Of a stretch of 64,000 nucleotides of DNA, positions 8,126 to 16,989 are shown piece by piece (positions within the stretch are counted from its first letter, which is position 1; each line of letters opens with the position of its first letter). Under the pieces are notes generated by a model. The model was not told the DNA's origin, searched no databases, and was given only the letters and a program-made list of their open reading frames with translations. The DNA comes from CAYRDC01 sp964422925 (lineage in GTDB: Bacteria > Bacteroidota > Bacteroidia > Chitinophagales > S012-47). The position numbers were made by a program, and so were the translations under genes. The stretch is taken from positions 1-64,000 of the forward strand of contig CAYRDC010000010.1 of assembly GCA_964422925.1 (NCBI GenBank), read 5' to 3'.

Positions 8126-9559
8126 ATGGCAACGGAAAAATATGACCTGATTGTAATCGGAGCCGGCTCGGCCGGCCTGGGATCGGCCACCGTGATGAAC
8201 GAACTGGGTTTCCGCGTGCTGCTGATTGACAAAAGCCCGGACCACATCGGGGGCGACTGCCTGAACACCGGCTGCGTGCCTTCCAAATCGCTGCTGCGCG
8301 TGGCGGCCCTCGTGCAGAACGGCCGGGAAGCCGGGCAGTTCCTGCGGGAGGAACCCCGCCTGCCGGTTGACTGGGAAAAGGTGAAAGCTTTTGTCCGGGG
8401 CCGGCAGGACATCATCCGCCAGCATGAAAACGCGGACTGGCTGCGTGCCAGGGGCATTGAGCTGGCCTTCGGGGAGGCGGTTTTTCATGGAAGAGATTCC
8501 GTGGCAGTGAACGGCACCGTGTACCTGGGACGGAAAATCATAGTGGCCACCGGTTCACGGCCCGCGGTGCCTGACATCCCAGGCCTGTCTTCGGCTGACT
8601 GGTATACCACCGACAATATCTGGGAACTGGATTGCCTGCCGGAAAAACTGCTGGTGATCGGTGGCGGGCCCGTTGGGCTGGAGCTGGGCCAGGCATTTGC
8701 CCGCCTGGGTTCAGCGGTGACCCTGGCAGAGCAGAACCCGGGCCTCCTCTCCCATCTGCCGCCTGCCGCGGGCGCTCTCCTGCGCCAGCACCTGGAAAAA
8801 GAAGGCATGGAAATCCTTACCGGGTGCCGGCAGCTTTCCATTAAAAATTCCGGTTCTGCCACTAGCATGACGCCCGGTGGCGCGAGGAACATCCCCTTCA
8901 CCCATGTGCTGGTGGCCGCTGGCCGCACCGTGGACCACACAGCCCTCCGGCCGGAAAGGGCCGGCATCCGCACAAAGAATGGCCGCATGGTGGTGAACCA
9001 CCGCCTGCAGACAAGCAACCGGAAGGTTTTCGTGCTGGGTGACGCTGCCGGTGGGCCGCAGTTCAGCCACCTGGCCGAACTGCACGTGAGACGCGTGCTT
9101 TACAATTTCTTTTCCCCGCTGAAAAAACGCATCCGCCTGGACGGTTTCTCCAGTTCCGTATTCACCGACCCGGAGGTGTTGGTTTTCGGGCGGCAGGAGG
9201 AGGAATTGCGCAGGCGCGGCATCCGGTACCGCGTGCTGGAAACGGATTACCGGGAAGATGACCGGGCCATCACGGACAACCGGCAGGAAGGCCTTCTGCG
9301 GTTGTACCTGAGCAGGCCCCGCCTGCCGGGCAGGAGCCCGCGCCTATTGGGTGGGTTTGCCATCGGCCACCTGGCCGCGGAAACCGGCCAGGAGCTGGTG
9401 CTCGCCCTGAACGCCCGCATACCGGTCCGGCAGCTCCGGGAACGCATCTATGCCTACCCCGTCATGGCGCGGATCAACCGGAAACCGCTGATGGATAACT
9501 ACAGGATGAACTTTGGGAACAGGTTAAAAAAATTGCTGAAGATTTTATATCAAGTATAA
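8126..9559 (+). CDS. FAD-dependent pyridine nucleotide-disulfide oxidoreductase (mercuric-reductase-like)
   Basis: This 477-residue class I flavin disulfide reductase has an N-terminal FAD Rossmann motif (GAGSAGLGSA, residues 12-21) and the redox-active pair in GGDCLNTGCVPSKS (Cys45, Cys50). The NAD(P)H motif GGGPVGLELG lies near residue 175, with the second FAD motif VFVLGDAAGG after residue 300. The closest familiar group is the mercuric-reductase-like/dihydrolipoamide-dehydrogenase-like proteins of unknown substrate. The C-terminal dimerisation domain lacks the usual HPT...E catalytic dyad: the corresponding stretch reads YAYPVMARINRK, so the His and Glu that normally protonate the thiol are absent. 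There is also no N-terminal HMA domain or C-terminal vicinal Cys pair, so Hg(II) reduction is unlikely. It is a single gene, divergent from the small secreted-protein gene. Confidence 0.85.
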   Translation: MATEKYDLIVIGAGSAGLGSATVMNELGFRVLLIDKSPDHIGGDCLNTGCVPSKSLLRVAALVQNGREAGQFLREEPRLPVDWEKVKAFVRGRQDIIRQHENADWLRARGIELAFGEAVFHGRDSVAVNGTVYLGRKIIVATGSRPAVPDIPGLSSADWYTTDNIWELDCLPEKLLVIGGGPVGLELGQAFARLGSAVTLAEQNPGLLSHLPPAAGALLRQHLEKEGMEILTGCRQLSIKNSGSATSMTPGGARNIPFTHVLVAAGRTVDHTALRPERAGIRTKNGRMVVNHRLQTSNRKVFVLGDAAGGPQFSHLAELHVRRVLYNFFSPLKKRIRLDGFSSSVFTDPEVLVFGRQEEELRRRGIRYRVLETDYREDDRAITDNRQEGLLRLYLSRPRLPGRSPRLLGGFAIGHLAAETGQELVLALNARIPVRQLRERIYAYPVMARINRKPLMDNYRMNFGNRLKKLLKILYQV

Positions 9560-9573
9560 AAAATGGCGTATCA

Positions 9574-11411
9574 CTAGCGGATCAACAATACATTTCCGGA
9601 ATAAACTTTATCATTCACGTTACCGGCAGTCAGCAATTTAACCGACCAGGTATAAACACCTCCAGGAGCAGGCGTCCCTTTGAAAAATCCATCCCAACCG
9701 CTCAAACTGCTGTTTATCTCTTCATACACCAGTTGACCCCATCTGTCAAAAATTCTAAATAAAAATTTTGCATCCGGGCAATCGGTAATCGGGCGAAAAA
9801 TATCGTTTTTACCATCATTGTTCGGAGTAAATGCATTGGGTACATACACGCTGCAATCACAAATATCCAGAACCACTACAGAGTCGCCTGTTGAACACCC
9901 ATATTGATTTACAGCTGAAAAAGAATATATACCAGGTACGCTTACAGAAATAGAATCACTTGTGCTACCGGTATTCCATAAAATGGACTCATCCGGTTTT
10001 GGATTTGGGTTAAGGGTTAATATCTCTTCCTGACAGATATACATGCTGTCTTCCGGAAGATTGGCTTGTGGCAGCGGGTTAATATGATAATCTGCACAAA
10101 CAAGCACAGTATCAAAGTTGTAATACACCACAGCGCAAACCTGGAAATCACCGGAAGATGCAAAAACATGTTGTGTTTGCAAGGCAGATTGCCCATATAA
10201 AAGGTCTGATGATTGTCTCCGAAAACCCACAAAACACTATCCACCAAAGCTTTTGTTTCTACTGCGCATGAAACCGTGCTGTTTTGACAGGCCGTGTCGC
10301 CCTGCATGGAAAATTGATAAGGAGGAAACGGCACCAGGGCGGGGAAGCCTATTCCGATAATGGTATTCGGCAGGGGGTTGAAGGTTTTAATGGCACTTAT
10401 ATTTTGCGGGTAATTTTTTTCAGGAAAAGCCAACTGTTTAATGATGTTGATTCCATTGTCATTACCAATGCAATATAACTTGTGGTCGGGTCCCAATTGA
10501 AGACCGGTCAGGTAATCCGGTAAAATGACTTTTCTGGAATTCCAAACTGAAACCGAATCGAAAGGTTCAACAGTTAACTGAACCAGGCCCGTATCGGTGG
10601 CGACATAAAGAAATTTTGAACCGGGAGAGAATGCAATACCATATATTCTATCATTTGAAGGGGGCACCTCAAAAGAAAATCCGTTGGAAACCATTCCCGT
10701 TGCATTGTCAAAATGAAAAAGTGCAGTTTCCCTGTAAGCGGCCTGGTTTAAAGCCAGATACTTGCCATTATCGGATATTTTCATATACCCCATACCCTGG
10801 TTATTCAGATAATCAATATGGACAGAGCCCGTACTGCTGATTACCGGTACGGTGTCAATCCCGTTATTGGTGACAGAGTAAGATAAAAACCTGTTGGTTC
10901 CGTACTCGTGCGTAACCAGCCAGTAATCATGTTTATTCTTTTTAAGGCATGCCACAATTTTTTCCGTTACGGGATAATGCAAAAACATTTGCTTTTTCCT
11001 GACTTTTCCTAATCCGCTGTTTTTTGCCATATCAATAACGGCATACATCAACTCCTTGCTGAGATAATTCATCGTAAACAAATAGTAAACATTCACCGAA
11101 TCGGGCTTGGGAACAATGGCCATTTGCGTACTGGAAACCCCTCCGCCTATTCCGGTACCGTTTTGCATGATCTGATGCAGACTATTCCAAACCGTATCGC
11201 CCGAGGAATAAAACAGCAAATTTCCGGCAGAATCAGAAACCACCGCGGTGGCTTCAGGCACATGGGTTTTTCCGCTATTCAACAAAACGGGGTTCCCGGT
11301 ATTAAAATCAATACCTGCTTGATATCCAAAATACCAGATATTATTCTGCCGCTGAGCGTATAAATTGCCTAACAGAAACAAACACAATAAACAAGTAAAT
11401 ATTCTTGCCAT
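9574..11411 (-). pseudogene. T9SS type B (gliding-motility C-terminal) surface protein, frameshifted
   Basis: Two overlapping frames together encode one protein of about 612 residues. The first frame starts at 11411 with a signal peptide (MARIFTCLLCLFLLG), followed by a beta-propeller-like domain (NNIWYFGYQAG opening, KLYCIGNDNG) and the beginning of a PKD domain (DSVLWVFGDN). The second frame continues the same PKD domain (SSDLLYGQ... QHVFASSGDFQVC). It ends with a T9SS type B/CHU_C sorting domain (VYVPNAFTPNNDGKND, FRIFDRWGQLVYE, GVYTWSV, NVLLIR). The frame changes at 10206-10212; one added base there would join the domains. Left unrepaired, translation would end at 10017 and the product would lose its sorting domain. 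This is either real gene decay or a sequence error. The first frame's upstream extension to 11468 is unlikely because it precedes the signal peptide. Confidence 0.8.
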
Positions 11412-11527
11412 CTTTGATTGCTGATGATCAGACAAGTTAAAAATTATACAAACAAAAAAGAAAAGCAATTAGTTAAAACCTTCACCAACTGTTAAATCCA
11501 ATAATATCTCCGAACTTTGTACCGCCT

Positions 11528-12211
11528 ATGAGAACAAAATTATTACGGGCTGAAATCCTGCACGAAGACCCCCACGTTGTGGTGGTGAACAAACCGGCCG
11601 GTGCGCTGGTACAGGCCGACCGTACGGGGGATGACTGCCTCCGCGACCAGCTCTCGGAATGGTACCGCCAGAAAGGTGAAAACGATTTCATTGGCGTGGT
11701 GCACCGGCTCGACCGCCCCGTAAGCGGCATCACTCTGTTTGCCCGGAACCCGCGCACCCTGGCCGCGCTGAACAGGCAATTCAAAAGCGGCCGGGTGGTA
11801 AAAACCTACTGGGCGCTGACCACGGCCAACCCGCCCGCGGAAGCCGGCCGCCTGCAGCATTTCCTGCTCAAAGACCCGAAACGCAATGTGGTCCGGGTGG
11901 TCAGGAAGACCGTGCCGGGCGCCAAAAAGGCCGTGCTCGACTATGAACTGGTGGCCAGAATCGGGCGCTTCTACCTTCTTGAGATCAGGCCTTACACCGG
12001 CCGGCCGCACCAGATCCGGGCGCAACTGGCTGCCATGCGCTGCCCCATCGTGGGCGACCTGAAATATGGCTTCCCGAAACCCAACCCGGATCAATCCATA
12101 TGCCTCCATGCCCGGACGCTGGAATTCCAGCACCCCACAGCCGGAGCATCCATGCGGCTAAGAGCAGACCTCCCCACGCAACCTCCCTGGAATCTTTTTG
12201 CCGGTTTTTAG
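11528..12211 (+). CDS. RluA family pseudouridine synthase
   Basis: This 227-residue RNA pseudouridine synthase isomerises specific uridines in rRNA or tRNA. The catalytic motif HRLDRP is at residues 59-64, with Asp62 as nucleophile. Upstream are DPHVVVVNKPAG (typical N-terminal motif of the RluA catalytic core) and downstream TYWALT, the RPYTGRPHQIRAQ motif and CLHARTLEFQHP. There is no S4 RNA-binding domain, so this is one of the compact RluA-like members (similar in size to RluA/TruC types). The exact target cannot be read from the sequence. The ATG at 11528 is 116 bases from the divergent T9SS gene start. Confidence 0.9.
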   Translation: MRTKLLRAEILHEDPHVVVVNKPAGALVQADRTGDDCLRDQLSEWYRQKGENDFIGVVHRLDRPVSGITLFARNPRTLAALNRQFKSGRVVKTYWALTTANPPAEAGRLQHFLLKDPKRNVVRVVRKTVPGAKKAVLDYELVARIGRFYLLEIRPYTGRPHQIRAQLAAMRCPIVGDLKYGFPKPNPDQSICLHARTLEFQHPTAGASMRLRADLPTQPPWNLFAGF

Positions 12212-12325
12212 GCTGCCGCCTCTGTTTATTCGCGCCCGGCACGGGTGAAAAATATTTTGCCGTAAATTGTACTTGCCGTTTCGCAGGAATATTATAGGAA
12301 CAGGGGAAATCAAAAAAGATCGAAC

Positions 12326-13039
12326 ATGAAACTTGAAGATGTCCGGAAAGGCTACGGGAAAACTGCCGGCAAATATGACCGGCTGCTCGACATCTGGTTT
12401 GGAAAAATTCTCCGCATTGAAAAATACCGTAAAGAAGCCGTGGAGTGGCTGGGCCTCCGGGAAGGAGACACCGTGCTGGATATCGGATGTGGCACGGGGG
12501 CGAATTTCTCGCTCCTGGAAGAAAAAGTCGGCCCGGATGGCAAAATCATTGGCCTCGACTATACCGGGCCCATGCTGAAAGAAGCCGAAAAAAAGATTGA
12601 GCGAAACCACTGGTGCAATATCACTTTGATCCAGGGAGACGCGGTCAGGTCCGTGGAATATGTAAAGGAAACGGTTGATGCCGTGATATCAACCTATTGT
12701 TTTAGCATACTTTATGATATTGAAAAAGCTTTGTTGACTGTTTTGGAGGTTCTGAAACCGAAAGGAAGGATTGTTCTTTTGGATATAAAAAAGATAACGC
12801 CAAAGATCAGACTGGCAGAAATACTACATCTGAGTAACCTGATTGGGATATTATTACATCCGTTTTACGAAATAATGTACAGAAAATATGGGATTGTTTC
12901 AAAGGAGGATCTTAATAAGGAGAATGCAATTAAGAAACTTGAACTGTGGCAGAAAATTACTGCTGATAATCTTACTAATCTGAGACAAAAAGAATTCCTG
13001 TTGGGAATGTTTTTGATATTCAGCGGTGAAAAAAAATAA
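12326..13039 (+). CDS. Class I SAM-dependent methyltransferase
   Basis: This 237-residue cytoplasmic methyltransferase has a Rossmann SAM-binding motif I in VLDIGCGTGAN (50-60). Motif II follows in IIGLDYTGPML, and later strand motifs appear in LIQGDAV and VISTYCFSILYDIEKAL. PKGRIVLLDIKK resembles the post-motif III region of UbiE/arsenite-type methyltransferases. The substrate is not evident. The C-terminal third is more AT-rich and helical (LSNLIGILLHPFYEI), perhaps a membrane-proximal segment. It follows the pseudouridine synthase on the same strand after 114 bases and could be transcribed separately. Confidence 0.82.
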   Translation: MKLEDVRKGYGKTAGKYDRLLDIWFGKILRIEKYRKEAVEWLGLREGDTVLDIGCGTGANFSLLEEKVGPDGKIIGLDYTGPMLKEAEKKIERNHWCNITLIQGDAVRSVEYVKETVDAVISTYCFSILYDIEKALLTVLEVLKPKGRIVLLDIKKITPKIRLAEILHLSNLIGILLHPFYEIMYRKYGIVSKEDLNKENAIKKLELWQKITADNLTNLRQKEFLLGMFLIFSGEKK

Positions 13040-13234
13040 ATTTCCCGGGACAGGTGCATTATTATGAAATGTTTGCCTTTGCGGCTGCATGCCTGTTTGC
13101 TTTTATTGGAACATCTCGTATCCGGAAGGCCTATATGCGCATTAACCAGACACAGCGGGCTCCAAGAGACTTTCAAAAAACCAAAACTTTAAGTCCTTTT
13201 TATTTTTTATATTTATCAGCAGGGATTAAGAACT

Positions 13235-14155
13235 ATGACCCTGTTAAAAAAATGCACGACTTTATTGCCGGTGATCCTGATCTCCTGCGCTTCTTTCGCC
13301 CAAAACTGGGCCCCGGTGGGCGCGGAATGGTATTACGAAATGAGCTGGGCATGGGGCAACGACATAGGATACCGCATATTGTATTGCGACTCGGTCGTCA
13401 ATATCAAAGGGAAAAACTGCCAGAAAATAAACATCGGTTATTGTACCTGCAACACGCATTTTTGCCCGGTGTTGTATTCCTATGAAAGCAATGATACCGT
13501 CTATTTCTACAACCCTGATTTTGACACGTTCGAAGTGCTTTACAACTTCAACGCCCAGGCGGGTGACCAATGGCTAATACGGACAAAGGACTGGGAGGGA
13601 ATCATTGATACGGTGACCATCCGGGTGGATTCGGTGGGGTCAATACAAATCAACGGCACGCTCCTAAAGAAACTGTTCGTTACGTATTATTACAGATATA
13701 AATGGCCAGATCAAAATTGGATAAACTCATATTCCAAGAGTTCAAAGATAATCGAGCAAATAGGCGACTTGTTTTATCCAATTAATATTGATGAAAAAGT
13801 TTTGGCGATATGCGATTTAGATTTCCTATACAGCCTGCGCTGCTATGAAGACTCCGTCCTGGGCCTGTACTCAACCGGGTTCAGGGATTCATGCACTTAT
13901 GTCGGTCTTCCCGCTGATCCTTCCAAACCTTATGATAACATTTCTGCCTATCCTAATCCAGCACATGATATCATCCGGGTAAATGCCGGAGCGGAAGACC
14001 AGGTATATTACCAGCTATTAAGTGCGAAAGGTATCAGGCTGCAGGAGGGCAAGGGATTAGAAATAAATTTGTCAGCTTTCAGCAATGGCCTGTATTTCCT
14101 GAGGCTGATAATAAATAATGAGTTTGTGAAAACCATGAAGGTCATCAGGCAATAA
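13235..14155 (+). CDS. Secreted protein with T9SS type A sorting domain
   Basis: The 306-residue product has a signal peptide (about 1-22, ending ASFAQ) and then a beta-rich domain beginning WAPVGAEWYYEMSW. It ends with a type A sorting tail (ISAYPNPAHDIIRVN, LSAFSNGLYFLRL, KTMKVIRQ). The WxPxGAxWYY opening is frequent in short Bacteroidota T9SS cargo proteins of unknown function. The body has several Cys residues (CDSVVNIKGKNC, YCTCNTHFC) that could form disulphides outside the cell. A Rho-independent terminator follows, so this is probably a monocistronic gene. Confidence 0.8.
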   Translation: MTLLKKCTTLLPVILISCASFAQNWAPVGAEWYYEMSWAWGNDIGYRILYCDSVVNIKGKNCQKINIGYCTCNTHFCPVLYSYESNDTVYFYNPDFDTFEVLYNFNAQAGDQWLIRTKDWEGIIDTVTIRVDSVGSIQINGTLLKKLFVTYYYRYKWPDQNWINSYSKSSKIIEQIGDLFYPINIDEKVLAICDLDFLYSLRCYEDSVLGLYSTGFRDSCTYVGLPADPSKPYDNISAYPNPAHDIIRVNAGAEDQVYYQLLSAKGIRLQEGKGLEINLSAFSNGLYFLRLIINNEFVKTMKVIRQ

Positions 14156-14269
14156 ACAGTGCTTTCCACCCATCCCCGTTTAATCCGTCAGGCAATTTAC
14201 TGCTTGCGGGTGCCTGCCTGCCCGGACACCCCGGAATGGAAGCCTTTTCAAGGTTTTTGCGAATAATTC

Positions 14270-14294
14270 ACCGCGATTCTGTCGCGGTTTTTTT
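14270..14294 (+). terminator. Rho-independent terminator
   Basis: ACCGCGA pairs with TCGCGGT around loop TTCTG, followed by an uninterrupted T run. It ends 14 bases before the next start codon. Confidence 0.75.
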
Positions 14295-14307
14295 CTAACA
14301 TTGACCT

Positions 14308-15243
14308 ATGAACGAGGACGTCAAACAACAATGGTTTGCTATCGTAAACCCAACCTCCGGTAACGGCAGGGGCGCCAAAGACTGGCCCCTGATACGCGAA
14401 ATGCTTCACCAGGCCGGAATAACATTTGAATACCAACTAACACAGAAACCCTATCAGGGGCTGGAGCTGGCGGGAAAAGCCCTGAAGGAGGGATACCGCA
14501 AACTGCTCATCGTTGGAGGAGACGGAACCATGAATGAAGCAGTGAATGCTGTGCACCGGACCGGGAACATTGAAAACGTAACGCTGGGTATTATTCCTAT
14601 CGGTACCGGAAACGATTGGTGCCGTACCATGGGCATTCCGCATCAATATGGCAAGGCAGTGGAGATTCTCTGCTCCGGCAAAACGTTTCACCAGGACATT
14701 GGTTACCTCACTTTTTCAGATGGGAAACCGGGCAGGTGCTTCATCAATATAGCCGGTATTGGGTTTGATGCGAGGGTTGTCCAGACCGTACAGAAAAAAC
14801 GCCTGAAAAGCGGCTCGGTAAGCTCTGTCAGCTATTTATGGTATATGCTCCGGCAATTAATAGGAACCCAATCAGTGGATGCGGAACTTTTACTCGGGGA
14901 ACAGACCGTTTCAAAGCCCCTGTTCACCCTGGCTGCCGCCATTTGCCGCTATAACGGAGGCGGCATGAAGCAGGCTCCTGACGCTATTCCGGATGACGGT
15001 TTGCTGGATATCACATTCGTCACTTCCATAGCAGCGATAAAAGTTCTGCTGAACCTGCCCAAACTGTACAGCGGCAGCTTCGTAAAGCTGAAAGAAGTAT
15101 TTCAATACCGTACCCCCCGGATTGTGGTCGAAACCGCAGAACCGGTACCTGTGGAAACTGATGGGGAACTGGCCGGCCAGACGCCTGTGCAAATACATAT
15201 TCTGCCCGAAAAGCTGCGGGTTATCGCTCCCGGTCCGGAATGA
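14308..15243 (+). CDS. Diacylglycerol kinase family lipid kinase (YegS/DgkB-like)
   Basis: This 311-residue lipid kinase of the DAGK catalytic-domain family probably phosphorylates diacylglycerol or a related membrane lipid at the inner face of the cytoplasmic membrane. The N-terminus reads FAIVNPTSGNGRG, followed by the nucleotide-binding GGDGTMNE (70-77), then GIIPIGTGNDWCRT (GTGND 99-103), and the C-terminal metal-site region GGGMKQAPDAIPDDGLLD. Length is normal for the YegS/DgkB type. It is followed closely by an acyltransferase and GpsA, suggesting a glycerolipid group, though a possible promoter sits between it and the acyltransferase. Whether the true substrate is DAG or another lipid cannot be told here. 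Confidence 0.88.
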   Translation: MNEDVKQQWFAIVNPTSGNGRGAKDWPLIREMLHQAGITFEYQLTQKPYQGLELAGKALKEGYRKLLIVGGDGTMNEAVNAVHRTGNIENVTLGIIPIGTGNDWCRTMGIPHQYGKAVEILCSGKTFHQDIGYLTFSDGKPGRCFINIAGIGFDARVVQTVQKKRLKSGSVSSVSYLWYMLRQLIGTQSVDAELLLGEQTVSKPLFTLAAAICRYNGGGMKQAPDAIPDDGLLDITFVTSIAAIKVLLNLPKLYSGSFVKLKEVFQYRTPRIVVETAEPVPVETDGELAGQTPVQIHILPEKLRVIAPGPE

Positions 15244-15290
15244 AACGGATACGGTTAACCGCTTATCCGGGCGCTTGGAGCAGGATTCTT

Positions 15291-15298
15291 TAATTTTG
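15291..15298 (+). promoter_or_regulatory. Candidate -7 promoter element (TAATTTTG)
   Basis: TAATTTTG fits TAnnTTTG and lies 20 bases before the acyltransferase ATG at 15319. A TTG at 15275-15277 is only 13 bases upstream, which is short for a -33 element. Confidence 0.35.
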
Positions 15299-15318
15299 TT
15301 TCCCTTTGAACAGGAATT

Positions 15319-16989
15319 ATGGTATCCAAAGCAGTTTCAGGCAACCAGGAATATCCCCCGGTTTTACCGGACATCAGACAGTGGCCCATTTACCAGTTAA
15401 GCCGTCAGCGCCAGGAGATCTTGCGGACCTGTGTGCATCAAACCCTGGAAAACCTGGAAAAAAGCCTGAAACCGGATGAATCGTTAAATACCCTGATCGC
15501 GGAAGCCGCCTGGCTGGAGAAAAACCGGATCAAAACCAACCCCTGGAGCATAGACCCGGAAGACGAAAAAGAATTCTGGGCCGCCATCCGCGATCGCCTG
15601 CCACAACTGGATGAGGAAGAAGAAGTCCGGGCCCTGACAGAAGGGATAGTCTGGAGATACTCCAATGAAATCATCGGGCATTTTAATCCCGGCACCTACC
15701 AACTGGCCAGGCGTATTGTGGATAGCGGATTTGCCAAACTGCTGAACGCGCGCGTCAGGCGTATACGTCATCCGAAATCGGGCAGGAAAAGTATTTACGA
15801 CAAGATACGGCTGGTCGGGGATATTGAGCTGGTGCGAAAACTAGCCCTGAAAGGAACCCTGGTTTTTGTCCCTACCCATTTAAGCAACCTGGATTCCCTG
15901 GCCCTGGGCTGGGCCATTAAGTCCATGGGTCTTCCGGCTTTTTTCTATGGAGCCGGCCTGAACCTGTTCAACATCCGCCTGATGGCTTATTTCATGAACC
16001 AGCTGGGCGCTTACAAAGTGGACAGGCGCAAGAAAAACCGCATTTACCTTGAATCCCTGAAAACCTATTCCACCTTGCTGATGCAGCGTGGCGGGCACAG
16101 CCTCTTTTTCCCGGGGGGCACCCGCAACCGCTCCGGCAGGCTGGAAAACCGCCTGAAACTCGGCCTGTTGAGCACTACCATAGAAGCCCAAAGGCTTAAC
16201 CTGCTGGACCCCGAAAACACGGGGCCGAAAATTTTTGTGGTCCCCATAGTCCTCTCCTACCACTTCGTGCTGGAAGCGCCCATCCTGATCAATGAATACC
16301 TGAAAGCCACCGGAAAAGAAAAATATTTCTCTGAATCAGACCCTTATACCACTTCCTATAAGATTTTCAAGTTTGTCATAAAATTTTTCCTGGCCTCTTC
16401 CGAGCTGGCCCTGAGCCTGGCCCCTCCCATGGATGTGTTCGGCAACCGGGTGGATGAAAACGGCATCAGTTACGACCACAATGGCAAGCCTTTGGATATT
16501 TCCGGGTATTTTCAATGGCATGGCAAACCGGTGGAAGACCGCCAGCGTGATTTTCAGTTTACCCGCCTGTTAAGCGAGAAAATCGTGGAGGCCTACCGGA
16601 ATTACAATTATGTGCTCACCAGCCATATGCTGGCTTTCACGGCCTTTACCATGATTGAAAAGGATAATCCGCGGATGGACCTGTACGACATACTGCGTTT
16701 ATCCGTCAAGGATATTACCTTTGATTATACGCGGTTCCGGAATAATATTATTGCTTTCCGCGAGCACCTGATTCAGAAAGAAAAAAATGGCGAAATCATT
16801 TTATCGCCTGAAGCCAGGGGCGATGTTGACGAATTGATCGCGCATGGTATGAAAAACCTGGGCGTGTACCATGCACTGCATCCTTTGAAAATGGACCGGA
16901 AAAAACGGATCAGGACAGAAAGCCTGGCCAATTTATATTATTACCATAACCGCCTGGATGCCTATGACTTCAAAAAATACATCCACTAA
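15319..16989 (+). CDS. Glycerol-3-phosphate/1-acylglycerol-phosphate acyltransferase (PlsB/PlsC-like)
   Basis: This 556-residue protein has a PlsC-type catalytic domain in its middle. The HX4D motif is THLSNLDS (His187, Asp192) and the acceptor-binding motif is FFPGGTRNRSG (264-273), where FPEGTR is more usual. The roughly 150-residue N-terminal extension and long C-terminal helical part resemble GPAT/DHAPAT-type enzymes rather than the compact PlsC. I infer acylation of glycerol-3-phosphate or a related acceptor at the membrane in phospholipid synthesis. It overlaps the next gene (gpsA, the producer of glycerol-3-phosphate) by 32 bases, which suggests co-translation and fits a GPAT role. The Glu-to-Gly change in the FPEGTR motif is unusual but occurs in some members of this superfamily. 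Confidence 0.82.
   Translation: MVSKAVSGNQEYPPVLPDIRQWPIYQLSRQRQEILRTCVHQTLENLEKSLKPDESLNTLIAEAAWLEKNRIKTNPWSIDPEDEKEFWAAIRDRLPQLDEEEEVRALTEGIVWRYSNEIIGHFNPGTYQLARRIVDSGFAKLLNARVRRIRHPKSGRKSIYDKIRLVGDIELVRKLALKGTLVFVPTHLSNLDSLALGWAIKSMGLPAFFYGAGLNLFNIRLMAYFMNQLGAYKVDRRKKNRIYLESLKTYSTLLMQRGGHSLFFPGGTRNRSGRLENRLKLGLLSTTIEAQRLNLLDPENTGPKIFVVPIVLSYHFVLEAPILINEYLKATGKEKYFSESDPYTTSYKIFKFVIKFFLASSELALSLAPPMDVFGNRVDENGISYDHNGKPLDISGYFQWHGKPVEDRQRDFQFTRLLSEKIVEAYRNYNYVLTSHMLAFTAFTMIEKDNPRMDLYDILRLSVKDITFDYTRFRNNIIAFREHLIQKEKNGEIILSPEARGDVDELIAHGMKNLGVYHALHPLKMDRKKRIRTESLANLYYYHNRLDAYDFKKYIH

Noticed and set aside
13054..13485. 143-codon frame overlapping the T9SS gene at 13235
   Set aside because: Its second half is out of frame within a gene with a clear signal peptide and sorting tail; the first part shows only a hydrophobic stretch with no support.
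15241..15270. Hairpin CGGATA/TATCCG with inner CGGTTAACCG as a terminator
   Set aside because: No T run follows, so it is not scored as an intrinsic terminator.
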